DNA of 64,000 bases from Acidimicrobiia bacterium (GTDB lineage Bacteria > Actinomycetota > Acidimicrobiia > IMCC26256 > JAOSJM01): the NCBI GenBank assembly GCA_027494165.1, contig JAOSJM010000001.1, positions 434,001-498,000 of the forward strand, given 5' to 3'. The translations under genes were made by a program, and so were the position numbers. Shown piece after piece: positions 37,389 through 46,294 of this stretch; the stretch's first letter is position 1; every line of letters starts with the position of its first letter. The notes below the pieces were generated by a model that was not told the DNA's origin, made no database searches, and saw nothing but the letters and a program-made list of their open reading frames with translations.

Positions 37389-38593
37389 CGGGCGGACACC
37401 TGGTTGTAGATCCCGTACATGGCCGAGACGAGGGCGATGGCCACGAAGCCCACGACGAGGCCCATCGTGACGATGACCGCCGGCTCGAACAGGGTGGTGA
37501 GCCGGTTGATCTTGTAGCCGGCCTCGTGCGAGTAGTACTCGGCCGCGGTCTGGAGCTGCTGCTCGAGGGTCCCGGTGTCCTCCCCCACCCGGAGCATCTG
37601 GCCCGCCGCGGCGGGGAAGAGGTTGGTGTCGGCGAGGGGCGCGGCGAGGCCCTCGCCCCGCATCATCTCCTCGCGGGCCCCGGCCAGGCCGTACTGGAAC
37701 ACCCGGTTGTTGGTGCCCTCGGCCGCGACGACGAGGGCGTCGGGGAGGGGGACCCCGGCGCCGACCATCGACGCCATGATGCGGCAGAACCGCTCGACGA
37801 TCGTGAGGCGCACGATCTCGCCGACCATGGGGACCCGCAGCACCGACCGGTCCCGCGTCCACCGGCCCCGCTCGGAGCGGGCGTAGAGCCAGGCGCCCAG
37901 CACGAGGACGCCGAGGAGGGCCACGATGGCCCACCACCAGCGGCCGACGAACTGGGAGGTCTCGAGCAGGATCCGGGTCGGCAGCGGGAGCTCGGCGTCG
38001 AAGTTCTCGAAGTACTTCTCGAAGCGGGGCAGCACGAAGGTGACGAGGATGACCGCGGTGACGACGGACATGGCCAGGATCACCATCGGGTACGTCATGG
38101 CGGACTGCACCCGGTGGCGGGCCTCGAGGTCGCGCTCGATGTAGGCGGCGAGGTCGTCGAGCACGATGTCGAGCTGGCCGGTGAGCTCGGCGGAGCGGAG
38201 GATGCCGACGTAGAACGGCGGGAAGACGTCCTCGTGCAGGGCGACCGCGTTCGACACCGTCTCACCGGCCCGCAGGGCCTCGGCGACGTCGCCGAGCACC
38301 TCCCGGAAGCGCGAGTTGGGGTTCTCGGCCTGGATGGTCTCGATGGCGTCGAGGATGGGGATGCCGGCCCGGATGAAAGCCGCGAGCTGGCGGGAGAAGT
38401 GCATGAGCTCGTCGCGCCGCACCCTCTTCTTGGTGATCTCGCGCTTCATGAGGCTCGGCCGCTCGACCAGCTCGATCTGGGCGAAGTCGCGCTCGCGGAG
38501 CTCGGCCCGGGCCGCGTTGGCGTTCTCGGCCTTGACCTTGCCGGTCCACTCGGTCCCGTCGGGGCCGGTGGCGGTGAAGCGGAACCTCGGCAT
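37385..38593 (-). CDS. pilC: Type IV pilus inner-membrane platform protein PilC/GspF
   Basis: A 402-residue PilC/GspF protein with two copies of the T2SSF domain: the first from about residue 65 (FSRQLAAFIRAGIPILDAIE) and the second from about 270 (FCRIMASMVGAGVPLPDALVV). Three membrane helices are seen, including MVILAMSVVTAVILVTFVLPRF. The ATG 38593 starts 15 bases after the pilB stop; the stop overlaps the pilV GTG. It connects the ATPases to the pilus fibre in the membrane. Confidence 0.95.
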   Translation of the reverse strand: MPRFRFTATGPDGTEWTGKVKAENANAARAELRERDFAQIELVERPSLMKREITKKRVRRDELMHFSRQLAAFIRAGIPILDAIETIQAENPNSRFREVLGDVAEALRAGETVSNAVALHEDVFPPFYVGILRSAELTGQLDIVLDDLAAYIERDLEARHRVQSAMTYPMVILAMSVVTAVILVTFVLPRFEKYFENFDAELPLPTRILLETSQFVGRWWWAIVALLGVLVLGAWLYARSERGRWTRDRSVLRVPMVGEIVRLTIVERFCRIMASMVGAGVPLPDALVVAAEGTNNRVFQYGLAGAREEMMRGEGLAAPLADTNLFPAAAGQMLRVGEDTGTLEQQLQTAAEYYSHEAGYKINRLTTLFEPAVIVTMGLVVGFVAIALVSAMYGIYNQVSAR

Positions 38594-38608
38594 GGGTGCC
38601 TCTCAGGG

Positions 38609-40404
38609 CTAGAGCGGGTAGACGCTGCGGAGGATCTCCGAGACGGTGGTGACGTCGCCGGCGACGAGCCGCAGGGCCTCGTCGCGCAGCGGGCGCATGC
38701 CCTGGGCGACGGCGAGCTCTCGGAGCTCGTGGTGCACGGCGTTGCCCACGATGAGCTGCTTCATCTCGTCGGTGAGGTGCATCATCTCGTAGACGCCGAT
38801 GCGGTCCTGGTAGCCGGTGCCGGCACAGAAGTTGCAGCCCTCGCCGTGGAAGAACTCGTCCTTGGGCGGGCCGCCCAGCTTCTCGTAGAAGGCGAGCTCC
38901 TCGGGCGGGAGCCGGTACGGCGCCTTGCACGACACGCAGATGCGGCGGACGAGGCGCTGGCCCACGACGGCGAGCACCGACGACGCCACGAGGAACGACT
39001 CGATGCCCATGTCGAGGAAGCGGTGCAGGGCGGCGGCGGCGTCGGTGGCGTGGAGCGACGAGAGCACGAAGTGGCCGGTGAGGGCCGACTGGACGGCGAT
39101 GCGGGCCGTCTCGACGTCGCGGATCTCGCCCACGAGGATGATGTCGGGGTCCTGGCGGAGGATGGCCTTGAGGCCCCCGGCGAACGTGACGTCGGCCTGC
39201 TCGTTGATCTGGATCTGGTTGACCGAGGGGAGGATGTACTCGACCGGGTCCTCGATCGTCATGATGTTGCGCTCGGTCTGGTTGATCTGGGCGAGCGTGG
39301 CGTACAGGGTCGTGGTCTTGCCGCTGCCGGTGGGCCCGGCGCAGATGACCATCCCGAAGGGCGACCGCACGACCTCGGAGAACTCGGCGTGGGTCTCGGC
39401 GGACATCCCGAGGTCGCCCATCTTCAGGAGGGAGCGGCTCTTGTCGAGGAGGCGCAGCACCGTCTTCTCTCCCCAGATCACCGGGGTGGTGGCGACCCGG
39501 ATGTCGAGCGAGCGGCCGTCGACGCTGGTCTCGATCTGCCCGTCCTGGGAGCGGCGCTTCTCGACGATGTTCATCCCCGCCATGATCTTGATGCGGCTCA
39601 CGAGCGCCGGCCCCATGTCGGTGGGGAGCGAGACGACGTCGTGGAGCGCGCCGTCGATGCGGTACCGCACCCGCACCCGGTCGTCCTGGGGCTCGAGGTG
39701 GATGTCGGAGGCGCGGTCGCGCAGGGCCTGGGTGACGAGGAGGTTCACGACCTGCACGATCGGGGCGTTCTCGTCGACCGCCAACTGGAGCGGGGTCTCG
39801 GCGGCCGCGTGGGCCCGGTCGGCGGCCACGGCCTCGAACTCCTGGACGTGGCGGTCGAGCCCGGAGAGCGCCCGGTAGGCGTGGTCGATCATCCTCCGGA
39901 CCTCGGAGGCCGGAGCCACGTGGAGGCGGACCGGCGTGCCGGCCGCCGCCGCGAGCTGGTCCCCGAGACCGGGGTGGAGGGGGTCGGCCACGGCGACGTC
40001 GAGGGCCCCGTCGACCCGGCGCAGCGGCATGGCGCCGAGGCTGCGGGCCAGGGACTCCGGCAGGGCCGCCACCGCGTCGGCCCGGGGTTCCTCGTGGCGC
40101 AGGTCGACGATGGGCAGGCCGAGCTGCTCGGAGAGCGCCTCGGCCAGGCTCCGCTCGCCGAGGGCGCCGAGCTCGACGAGCAGGGCCCCGAGCCGCTTGC
40201 CCGAGGCGGACTGCTGGAGGAGCGCCTCGCCGAGCTGGGCCGGCGTGACCAGCTCCCGCTCGACGAGCACCTCGCCGAGCTTGGGGCGATCGGGGGGTGC
40301 CGACGGCCGGGGCAGGGGACGGTCGCCCTCGGGGGCGGCGACGCGCGTTCGGCGGGCGCGTCCCCGCGAGGGGCGTGCTTCGGGGTGTAGCGCCGGCCGC
40401 GCAT
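38609..40404 (-). CDS. pilB: Type IV pilus extension ATPase PilB/GspE, one-base frameshift
   Basis: About 598 residues. The N-terminal MshEN/GspE-N region (RPKLGEVLVERELVTPAQLGEAL) binds c-di-GMP in some relatives. The ATPase has Walker A GPTGSGKTTT, Asp box TIEDPVEY, Walker B ILVGEIRDVET, a His box SSLHATDA and a tetra-Cys zinc motif (RRICVSC ... GCNFCAGTG). The ATG at 40404 (MRGRRYTPKH) is in another frame; one missing base in the five-G run 40331-40335 joins it to the body. It powers pilus assembly. First gene of the operon. Confidence 0.92.
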
Positions 40405-40452
40405 CAGACCGGTGCGCTTCCCGACGCGCGGAGCCCGCCGTGACACCGGGAA

Positions 40453-40525
40453 GATCGCGCGGACCGCGCGATCCCTCGATCCACCTTCCCGCGCGACGGG
40501 AATCCACGCAACGGGATTCCGCGCG
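40453..40525. promoter_or_regulatory. Two inverted repeats upstream of pilB
   Basis: Repeat 1 (40453-40473) is GATCGCGC-GGACC-GCGCGATC, perfect. Repeat 2 (about 40495-40525) pairs GGAATCC with GGATTCC within CGCGCG-flanked arms. Both lie between the pilB ATG and a candidate promoter at 40570, in the position of leader or operator elements. Confidence 0.6.
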
Positions 40526-40568
40526 CGTCCCCGCTGACGAGTCCCGCCCTGGCCCCCACCACGGAGAG

Positions 40569-40605
40569 CATTATCCCCAACCCAGTCCCCCCGCGCAAAC
40601 CCGTT
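40569..40605 (-). promoter_or_regulatory. Candidate pilB promoter
   Basis: On the minus strand GATAAT (plus 40570-40575) is preceded at about 18 bases by TTTGCG, the best -10/-35 pair in this 478-base gap. The leader to the pilB ATG would be about 160 bases and include the inverted repeats. The rest of the gap (40606-40882) shows no gene I can support. Confidence 0.45.
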
Positions 40606-40882
40606 CGCCTGATCGGCCCAATCACCGGTCGGTGGCAGTCGATGGTGCACGCGGTGACCGGGCGTCCCGGTCACGCCTCGACCCTGGAGCGTCCGAGCCC
40701 GCACCCGCACCCTGCCTCGGCTCATCGTGTCGGTCGGTTCCCGTCGCGCCTCGAGGACCGGACGCGCCGGGCATTCGCCGATTCCGGGCGGCTCGTCACG
40801 CTCGTCCGGGCCGTTCGCCTCTCCTCCCGGTCTCGCAGACGCGGGAGGATGGACGGGGAGGCGTGCTCGGAGGAGGACGGCG

Positions 40883-41158
40883 ATGAAGGCCAAGGGCGAT
40901 ACCAGGGTGTGGACGGTCGAGGTGTTCCTCGAGGAGACCCACGACGAGACCGAGGCCAAGGCCGTGCTCGAGGTCGGTGACACGCGCTTCGGCGGGTGGG
41001 GGCGTGCCCGCCGCAACCCGTCGGACCCCGAGCTCCCGCGGGTCGGCGAGGAGCTGGCGGCGGCCCGGGCCCTCTCGGACCTCTCGCACAAGCTCCTCGA
41101 CGCCGCCGCGGAGACGATCGAGGCCTACGAGGGCCGTTCGCCCCGTCTCCACGGCTGA
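40883..41158 (+). CDS. DUF1876 small dsRBD-like protein
   Basis: A 91-residue DUF1876 protein, a small actinobacterial family with a double-stranded-RNA-binding-like fold and no known function. Key pattern: WTVEVFLEE..DETEAKAVLE, GWGRARRNPSDPELPRVG, EELAAARALSDLSHKLLDAA. The ATG at 40883 has GGAGGAGG upstream. It is followed after 10 bases by a strong hairpin. Confidence 0.9.
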   Translation: MKAKGDTRVWTVEVFLEETHDETEAKAVLEVGDTRFGGWGRARRNPSDPELPRVGEELAAARALSDLSHKLLDAAAETIEAYEGRSPRLHG

Positions 41159-41168
41159 GCCGACCTCG

Positions 41169-41214
41169 CGTCGGGTCACCACCCTGGTGCATACGGCCCG
41201 TCGGTGACCCGACG
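41169..41214. terminator. Perfect 12-bp hairpin after DUF1876
   Basis: CGTCGGGTCACC and GGTGACCCGACG form a perfect inverted repeat with a 22-base loop, 10 bases downstream of the DUF1876 stop. No U-tract follows; it may be an L-shaped terminator or an mRNA-stabilising stem. Confidence 0.6.
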
Positions 41215-41301
41215 CGGCGAGAGCGGGGCCGGCGGGCCGCGGTGCGCGGGCCCCGGTGGGCGGTGGGCGGCGCGCGTGCGCCCGTGGCGCGGCGGGGGAC
41301 G

Positions 41302-41307
41302 TAGGCT
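41302..41307 (+). promoter_or_regulatory. -10 box of the HelD-like gene
   Basis: TAGGCT sits 39 bases before the GTG at 41347. Confidence 0.45.
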
Positions 41308-41346
41308 GGTAGGTCCCCTCTGCCCGGGAGCAGCCGGAACCACCTC

Positions 41347-43730
41347 GTGTCGTCGCCCAGCAACGCCCACCCCGAGCTCGAGGCCGAGCAGCGCCACGTC
41401 GACGCCGCGTACGAGCGGCTCGACGCCATGCGCCGCTCGGCCGTCGCCGTGGCCGCGGCGTACTCCGAGGTGCAGCGGGGCGGGACCCACCAGGCCCGGC
41501 TCGAGCGCGACGTGGCGATCGAGACCACCCGCCGGCGGTTGGCCGCCCTCGACATCGGGGACGCCGCGCTCTGCTTCGGCCGCCTCGACCTCGAGTCGGG
41601 GGACCGCTGCTACGTCGGTCGCATCGGGGTCGACGACGAGGAGCACACCCCGCTCGTGGTCGACTGGCGGGCCCCCGTGGCCGAGCCGTTCTACCGGGCG
41701 ACCGCGGTGGAGCCGCTCGGGGTCGTCCGTCGGCGGCACTTCCAGACCCGGGGGCGGAGGATCCTCGGCCTCGACGACGAGGTCTTCGACCGCGAGGAGG
41801 CCGACCGGTCGGGGCTGACGCTGGTGGGGGAGGGCGCCCTGCTGGCCGCGCTCGAGCGGGTCCGCACCGGCCGGATGGCCGACATCGTCGCCACCATCCA
41901 GGCCGAGCAGGACGAGGCCATCCGGGCCGACCTCCAGGGTCCCCTGGTGGTCACCGGCGGCCCCGGCACCGGCAAGACCGCGGTGGCGCTGCACCGGGCG
42001 GCCTACCTCCTCTACACGCACCGGCGGCGCCTCGGGGCCCAGGGCGTGCTGCTCGTCGGGCCGAGCCCCGTGTTCCTCCGCTACATCGACGAGGTGCTCC
42101 CCTCGCTCGGCGAGTCGGACGTGGTGCTCTCGACCCTGGCCGGTCTCAAACCCGGGTACCGGGTGCGGGGCGCCGAGCCCGACGCGGTCGCCGCCACGAA
42201 GGGCGACGCCCGGATGGCCAAGGTGATCGCCAAGGCGCTGGCCGACCGGGAGCGGGCCCTGCCCCGGGACGTCTCCTTCGTCCTCGACGGGCACCGGCTC
42301 CACCTCACCCGGCGGGAGTCCGCCCGGATCGCGGAGCGGGCCCGCCGGAGGCGGGGCACCCACAACGCCCGCCGGCCGCTCGTCGCCCGGATGGTGCTCG
42401 ACCACCTCGTGGCGCAGTACCGCCGGGCCATCGTGCGCGCGTACCGGGCCGGCGCGCCCGACGCGGCCGGGGACCGGCTGCTCCGGAGCGAGGAGCTCGC
42501 CCGCGACGAGCTCGCCGTGGCGGCCGCCCTCGCCCGGGGCGAGCCCGCGCCCCCCGAGTGGGAGCAGGAGCTGCGGGTGCGGCTCCGTCGCCTCCCCGAG
42601 GTGCGCGAGGCGCTCGAGCGGATGTGGCCGGTGCTGACCGGGGCCGAGCTGGTCCACGACCTCCTCGGCTTCGTCGCGCTGATCCGCTCGGCCGCCGACG
42701 GGACCCTCGATCGGCGCGAGCAGCTCGGCCTGCACCGGGAGCGGTCGGGCGACGTGGCGGAGGTCTCCTGGACCGACGCCGACCTGCCCCTCATCGACGA
42801 GGCCGACGCCCTGGTCGGGTCCCCCTCGGAGGCCCGCTCGCGCCGCCGTCGGCGGACCCGGGTCGAGGCGGCCACCCACGAGCAGGCCGCCCGGGTCATC
42901 GACGAGCTCGGACTGCGCGGGTTCGCGCGGGTCGCGGACGTCCTCGACCGGTACGGCTCCGACGAGCCGGCCGAGGCCCGCGCCGACGGCGCCGAGCCCC
43001 GGCGCTTCGGCCACGTGATCGTCGACGAGGCCCAGGATCTGACGGCCATGCAGTGGCGGATGCTCGCCCGGCGCTGCCCGTCGGGGTCGATGACGCTGGT
43101 GGGGGACCCCGGGCAGGCCGGCCGGCCGGGCGCCCTGGCCACCTGGGAGGAGGTCCTGGCCCAGCTTCCCCGGCTCCACACCCCCGGATCGTCCGCCTCA
43201 GCGTGAACTACCGCACGCCGGCCGAGATCATGGCGGTCGCCGACCTCGTGCTCGCTGCGGCCGCCCCCGGCGTCGAGCGCTCACGGGCCGTGCGCAGCAC
43301 GGGCGTCGACCCGTGCTTCGAGCGGACCGATCCCACCGACGTGGTCGGTGCGGCGGCCACCCGGGCCCGGGAGGCGGTCCGCGGCGAGGGGACGGTGGCC
43401 CTCGTGGCGCCCGAGCCCCTGCACCGTGAGCTGGTCGAGGCGCTGGCCGACGTGGGCGCCGTCGCCGGGACGGCCGAGGCCATCGACGCCCCGGTCGCCG
43501 TCCTGGCGGCTCTCGACGTGAAGGGTCTTGAGTTCGACCACGTCGTGGTGGTGGAGCCGGCCCGGCTCGCCCCGCCCACCGCCGCCGGCCTCCGAACCCT
43601 CTACATGGTCCTCACCCGGGCCACCCAGCGCCTGAGCGTGGTGTTCTCGGCTCCGCTGCCCGAGGCCCTGGCGCCCCCGCTCGCCGCGACGCCCGGGGCC
43701 GGACCCCGGGGCGGGACGGACCCCGCGTAG
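41347..43730 (+). CDS. HelD/HelR-like superfamily 1 helicase-type ATPase, one-base frameshift
   Basis: About 795 residues. An N-terminal antiparallel coiled-coil start (ELEAEQRHVDAAYERLDAMR) is as in HelD proteins, which pull RNA polymerase off DNA. Walker A is GGPGTGKTAVALHRAAYLLY, Walker B is VIVDEAQDLTAMQW, motif IV is LSVNYRTPAEIM, and LEFDHVVVVEPARL and YMVLTRATQRL are motifs V and VI. The frame breaks in the five-C run 43181-43185; one added C joins LHTP to RIVRLSVNYRT. The GTG at 41347 has GGGAG upstream. The stop TAG lies in the TAGGCT promoter of the next gene. An UvrD-like repair role is the alternative. Confidence 0.87.
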
Positions 43731-43733
43731 GCT
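43728..43733 (+). promoter_or_regulatory. -10 box of leaderless pepF, overlapping the upstream stop
   Basis: TAGGCT ends 6 bases before the ATG at 43740; its first three bases are the helicase stop codon. Confidence 0.55.
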
Positions 43734-43739
43734 GCCTCC

Positions 43740-45566
43740 ATGGCCGTCTCCGAGCTCGACTCCGATCTCCGCGCGGCCGAGGTCGCCTGGGACCTCGCGC
43801 CTCTCGTCTACGGGCTCGCCGAGGACGGCGTGCTCGGGATGCTCGACGAGGCCGAGCGCCGCGCCGTCGACCTCGCCGAGCACCGGGGCCGGGTCGCCGA
43901 GCTCGACGCGGCGGGGCTGGCCGCGCTCATGCACGAGCTCGCCGCGATCGACGAGGAGGTGGGGCGGGTCGGCTCGTACGCGTCGCTGCGGTTCGCGGTC
44001 GACACCGCCGACCCGGCGAACGGCGCGCTGCTCCAGCGGGTCGAGGAGCGGGCCACCGCGATCCACAACCACCTCGTCTTCTTCGAGCTGGAGTGGGCCG
44101 CGCTCCCCGACGAGCAGGCCGAGGCCCTCCTCGCCGACGACCGCCTGGAGTTCTGCCGCCACCACCTCAGGTCCGCGCGGCGGTACCGGCCCCACCTGCT
44201 CACCGAGCCCGAGGAGAAGATCCTCTCCGAGAAGGCGGTCACCGGTCGCGCCGCCTGGACCCGGCTGTTCAGCGAGCTGACGTCGGCGGTCACCGTGGAG
44301 CTCGACGGGACGACCGTGTCGCTGGAGGAGGGCCTCTCGCGGCTCATGTCCCCCGAGCGCGGCGTCCGCCGGGCCGCGGCCGAGGCCGTCACGGCCGGGC
44401 TCGCCCCGGGGCTGCGCACCCGGGCGTTCGTGTTCAACACGCTCCTCGCCGACAAGGCCGTCGACGACCGGCTCCGTCGCTACCCGACCTGGCTGGCCAG
44501 CATGAACCTGGCGAACGAGGCGAGCGACGAGTCGGTCGAGGCCCTGGTCGAGGCGGTGCGCCGTCGCTTCGACATCCCGGCGCGCTGGTACGCGCTCAAG
44601 GCTCGCCTCCTCGGCGTCGACCGCCTCGCCGACTACGACCGCATGGCCTCGCTGGCGAGCGACGACGAGCCGGTCGGGTGGAGCGAGGCCCGCGAGATCG
44701 TGCTCGACGCGTACGGCTCGTTCTCGACCGAGCTGGCCGACGCGGCGGGGCGCTTCTTCGACGAGGCCTGGATCGACGCGCCGGTCCGGCCGGGCAAGCG
44801 CCCCGGTGCCTTCTGCGCGTACACGGTCCCCACCCACCACCCGTACCTGCTGCTCAACTGGACGTCGCGCCGGCGCGACGTGCTCACCCTGGCCCACGAG
44901 CTCGGCCACGGGATCCACGCCTACCTCGCCCGCCACCAGGGGGTCTTCCACCAGTCGACACCGCTCACGCTGGCCGAGACGGCCTCGGTGTTCGGCGAGA
45001 CGGTGACCTTCGGGCGACTCCTCGACGCCACCGGGGACCCGGGGGCCCGGCTCGCCCTCCTGGCCGAGAACCTCGAGGGGCAGATCGCCACCGTGTTCCG
45101 GCAGGTGGCGATGAACCGATTCGAGCACCTCGTCCACACGACCCGGCGCGAGGAGGGGGAGCTGAGCGTCGATCGCTTCGGCGAGCTCTGGACGGCCAGC
45201 CAGGCCGAGATGCTCGGCGACGCGGTCGAGCTCACGGAGGGGTACCGGACCTGGTGGTCGTACATCCCGCACTTCATCGGGACCCCCGGCTACGTCTACG
45301 CGTACGCCTACGGTCAGCTCCTGGCCCTCTCGGTGTACCGCGCGTACCAGGAGCAGGGGCCGGGGTTCGTACCGAGCTACCTGCGGCTCCTGGCAGCCGG
45401 CGGCTCGATGCCGCCCGAGGAGCTCGGGGCCCTCGTCGGCGTGGACCTCGCCGATCCGGGCTTCTGGGACGGCGGGCTCGCCATCGTGGAGGACCGGCTC
45501 GCCGCGGCCGAGGCCGCCGCCGTGGCCGCGGGTCGGGTCCCCCTGGAGGGTCCGCCCCCCGCCTGA
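43740..45566 (+). CDS. pepF: M3 family oligoendopeptidase F-like
   Basis: A 608-residue zinc metallopeptidase of family M3B. The zinc site is HELGHGIHAYLA (His, Glu, His) at about residue 385, with the downstream Glu in LAETASVFGE. Other family signatures: GAFCAYTVPTHHPYLLLNW before the site and PGYVYAYAYGQLLALSVY near the C-terminus. No signal peptide: a cytosolic enzyme degrading short peptides. The ATG is 7 bases after TAGGCT, so it is probably leaderless. Confidence 0.95.
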   Translation: MAVSELDSDLRAAEVAWDLAPLVYGLAEDGVLGMLDEAERRAVDLAEHRGRVAELDAAGLAALMHELAAIDEEVGRVGSYASLRFAVDTADPANGALLQRVEERATAIHNHLVFFELEWAALPDEQAEALLADDRLEFCRHHLRSARRYRPHLLTEPEEKILSEKAVTGRAAWTRLFSELTSAVTVELDGTTVSLEEGLSRLMSPERGVRRAAAEAVTAGLAPGLRTRAFVFNTLLADKAVDDRLRRYPTWLASMNLANEASDESVEALVEAVRRRFDIPARWYALKARLLGVDRLADYDRMASLASDDEPVGWSEAREIVLDAYGSFSTELADAAGRFFDEAWIDAPVRPGKRPGAFCAYTVPTHHPYLLLNWTSRRRDVLTLAHELGHGIHAYLARHQGVFHQSTPLTLAETASVFGETVTFGRLLDATGDPGARLALLAENLEGQIATVFRQVAMNRFEHLVHTTRREEGELSVDRFGELWTASQAEMLGDAVELTEGYRTWWSYIPHFIGTPGYVYAYAYGQLLALSVYRAYQEQGPGFVPSYLRLLAAGGSMPPEELGALVGVDLADPGFWDGGLAIVEDRLAAAEAAAVAAGRVPLEGPPPA

Positions 45567-45577
45567 TCACGGATCGG

Positions 45578-46294
45578 TCAGGCTTCGCCCTGCCGATCCT
45601 GCGGCGGACCGGCGCCGCGGCCGTGGCCGCCGGGCCGCTCCACCACCAGGCGGGTCTGGGGCACGGGCCAGCCGGCGGTCACGACGCCGCGTGGCTCCCA
45701 GCCGTGACCGCGGAAGAAGCGTTGCGACGGGACGTTGGTCTCGTCGACGAGCGTGAACACGGGCCGGTCCCCGGGGCATCGGCGCAGCGCCGCCTCGACG
45801 ACGTCGCGGAACACCCACGGGGCGCCGTGGCCGAGGCGGGAGCGGCGGTACTCGGGCCGGACGCCGCCCGACACGAGCTCGGCCGCCGCCTCGAAGCCGT
45901 CCCCGGACCGGGAGCGCGCGATCGTGATCGTGTCCCACGCCGCGGAGGCCCTTCGGGGCGACCGCAGCACCGCACCGGCGGCGACGCGGGCCATGACGGA
46001 CCTGTGCCGGCGGAGGGCGAGGGACAGGAGCCTCCCCGGCTCCGGTGCGGCCACCTGGAACCCGGCCGGGCGCCCGTCGACGTAGGCGACCGCACCGAAC
46101 AGCGCTCCCTCGGCGGGGAGGGCCCGGTAGTAGAAGCGCTCCAGGAAGGACTGCCCCAGCCGGGCGACGGGGCTGGAGGGGAGCAGCTCCGTGTGGAGCT
46201 CGGCGAGGTCGGTGGCCGGCGCGGTGGCGCCGAACTCGACGATCTCGTAGGACCCCACCCCGGGCGGCGGTGGGGACCTTCGGGGCGCGCTCAT
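45578..46294 (-). CDS. GNAT family N-acetyltransferase
   Basis: A 238-residue GNAT acetyltransferase. The acetyl-CoA site region is VRPEYRRSRLGHGAPW followed by LVDETNVPSQRFFRGHGWEPRG, the standard motif A and B helix. The N-terminal 100 residues (ELHTELLPSSPVARLG) and a Pro/Gly-rich C-tail are poorly conserved. The ATG at 46294 overlaps the stop of the upstream hybrid kinase (ATGA), so the two are co-translated. The substrate is unknown. Confidence 0.83.
   Translation of the reverse strand: MSAPRRSPPPPGVGSYEIVEFGATAPATDLAELHTELLPSSPVARLGQSFLERFYYRALPAEGALFGAVAYVDGRPAGFQVAAPEPGRLLSLALRRHRSVMARVAAGAVLRSPRRASAAWDTITIARSRSGDGFEAAAELVSGGVRPEYRRSRLGHGAPWVFRDVVEAALRRCPGDRPVFTLVDETNVPSQRFFRGHGWEPRGVVTAGWPVPQTRLVVERPGGHGRGAGPPQDRQGEA

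Noticed and set aside
40405-40882. A gene in the 478-base gap upstream of pilB
   Set aside because: Open frames there are antisense or Arg/Ser/Pro-rich shadows without ribosome binding sites.
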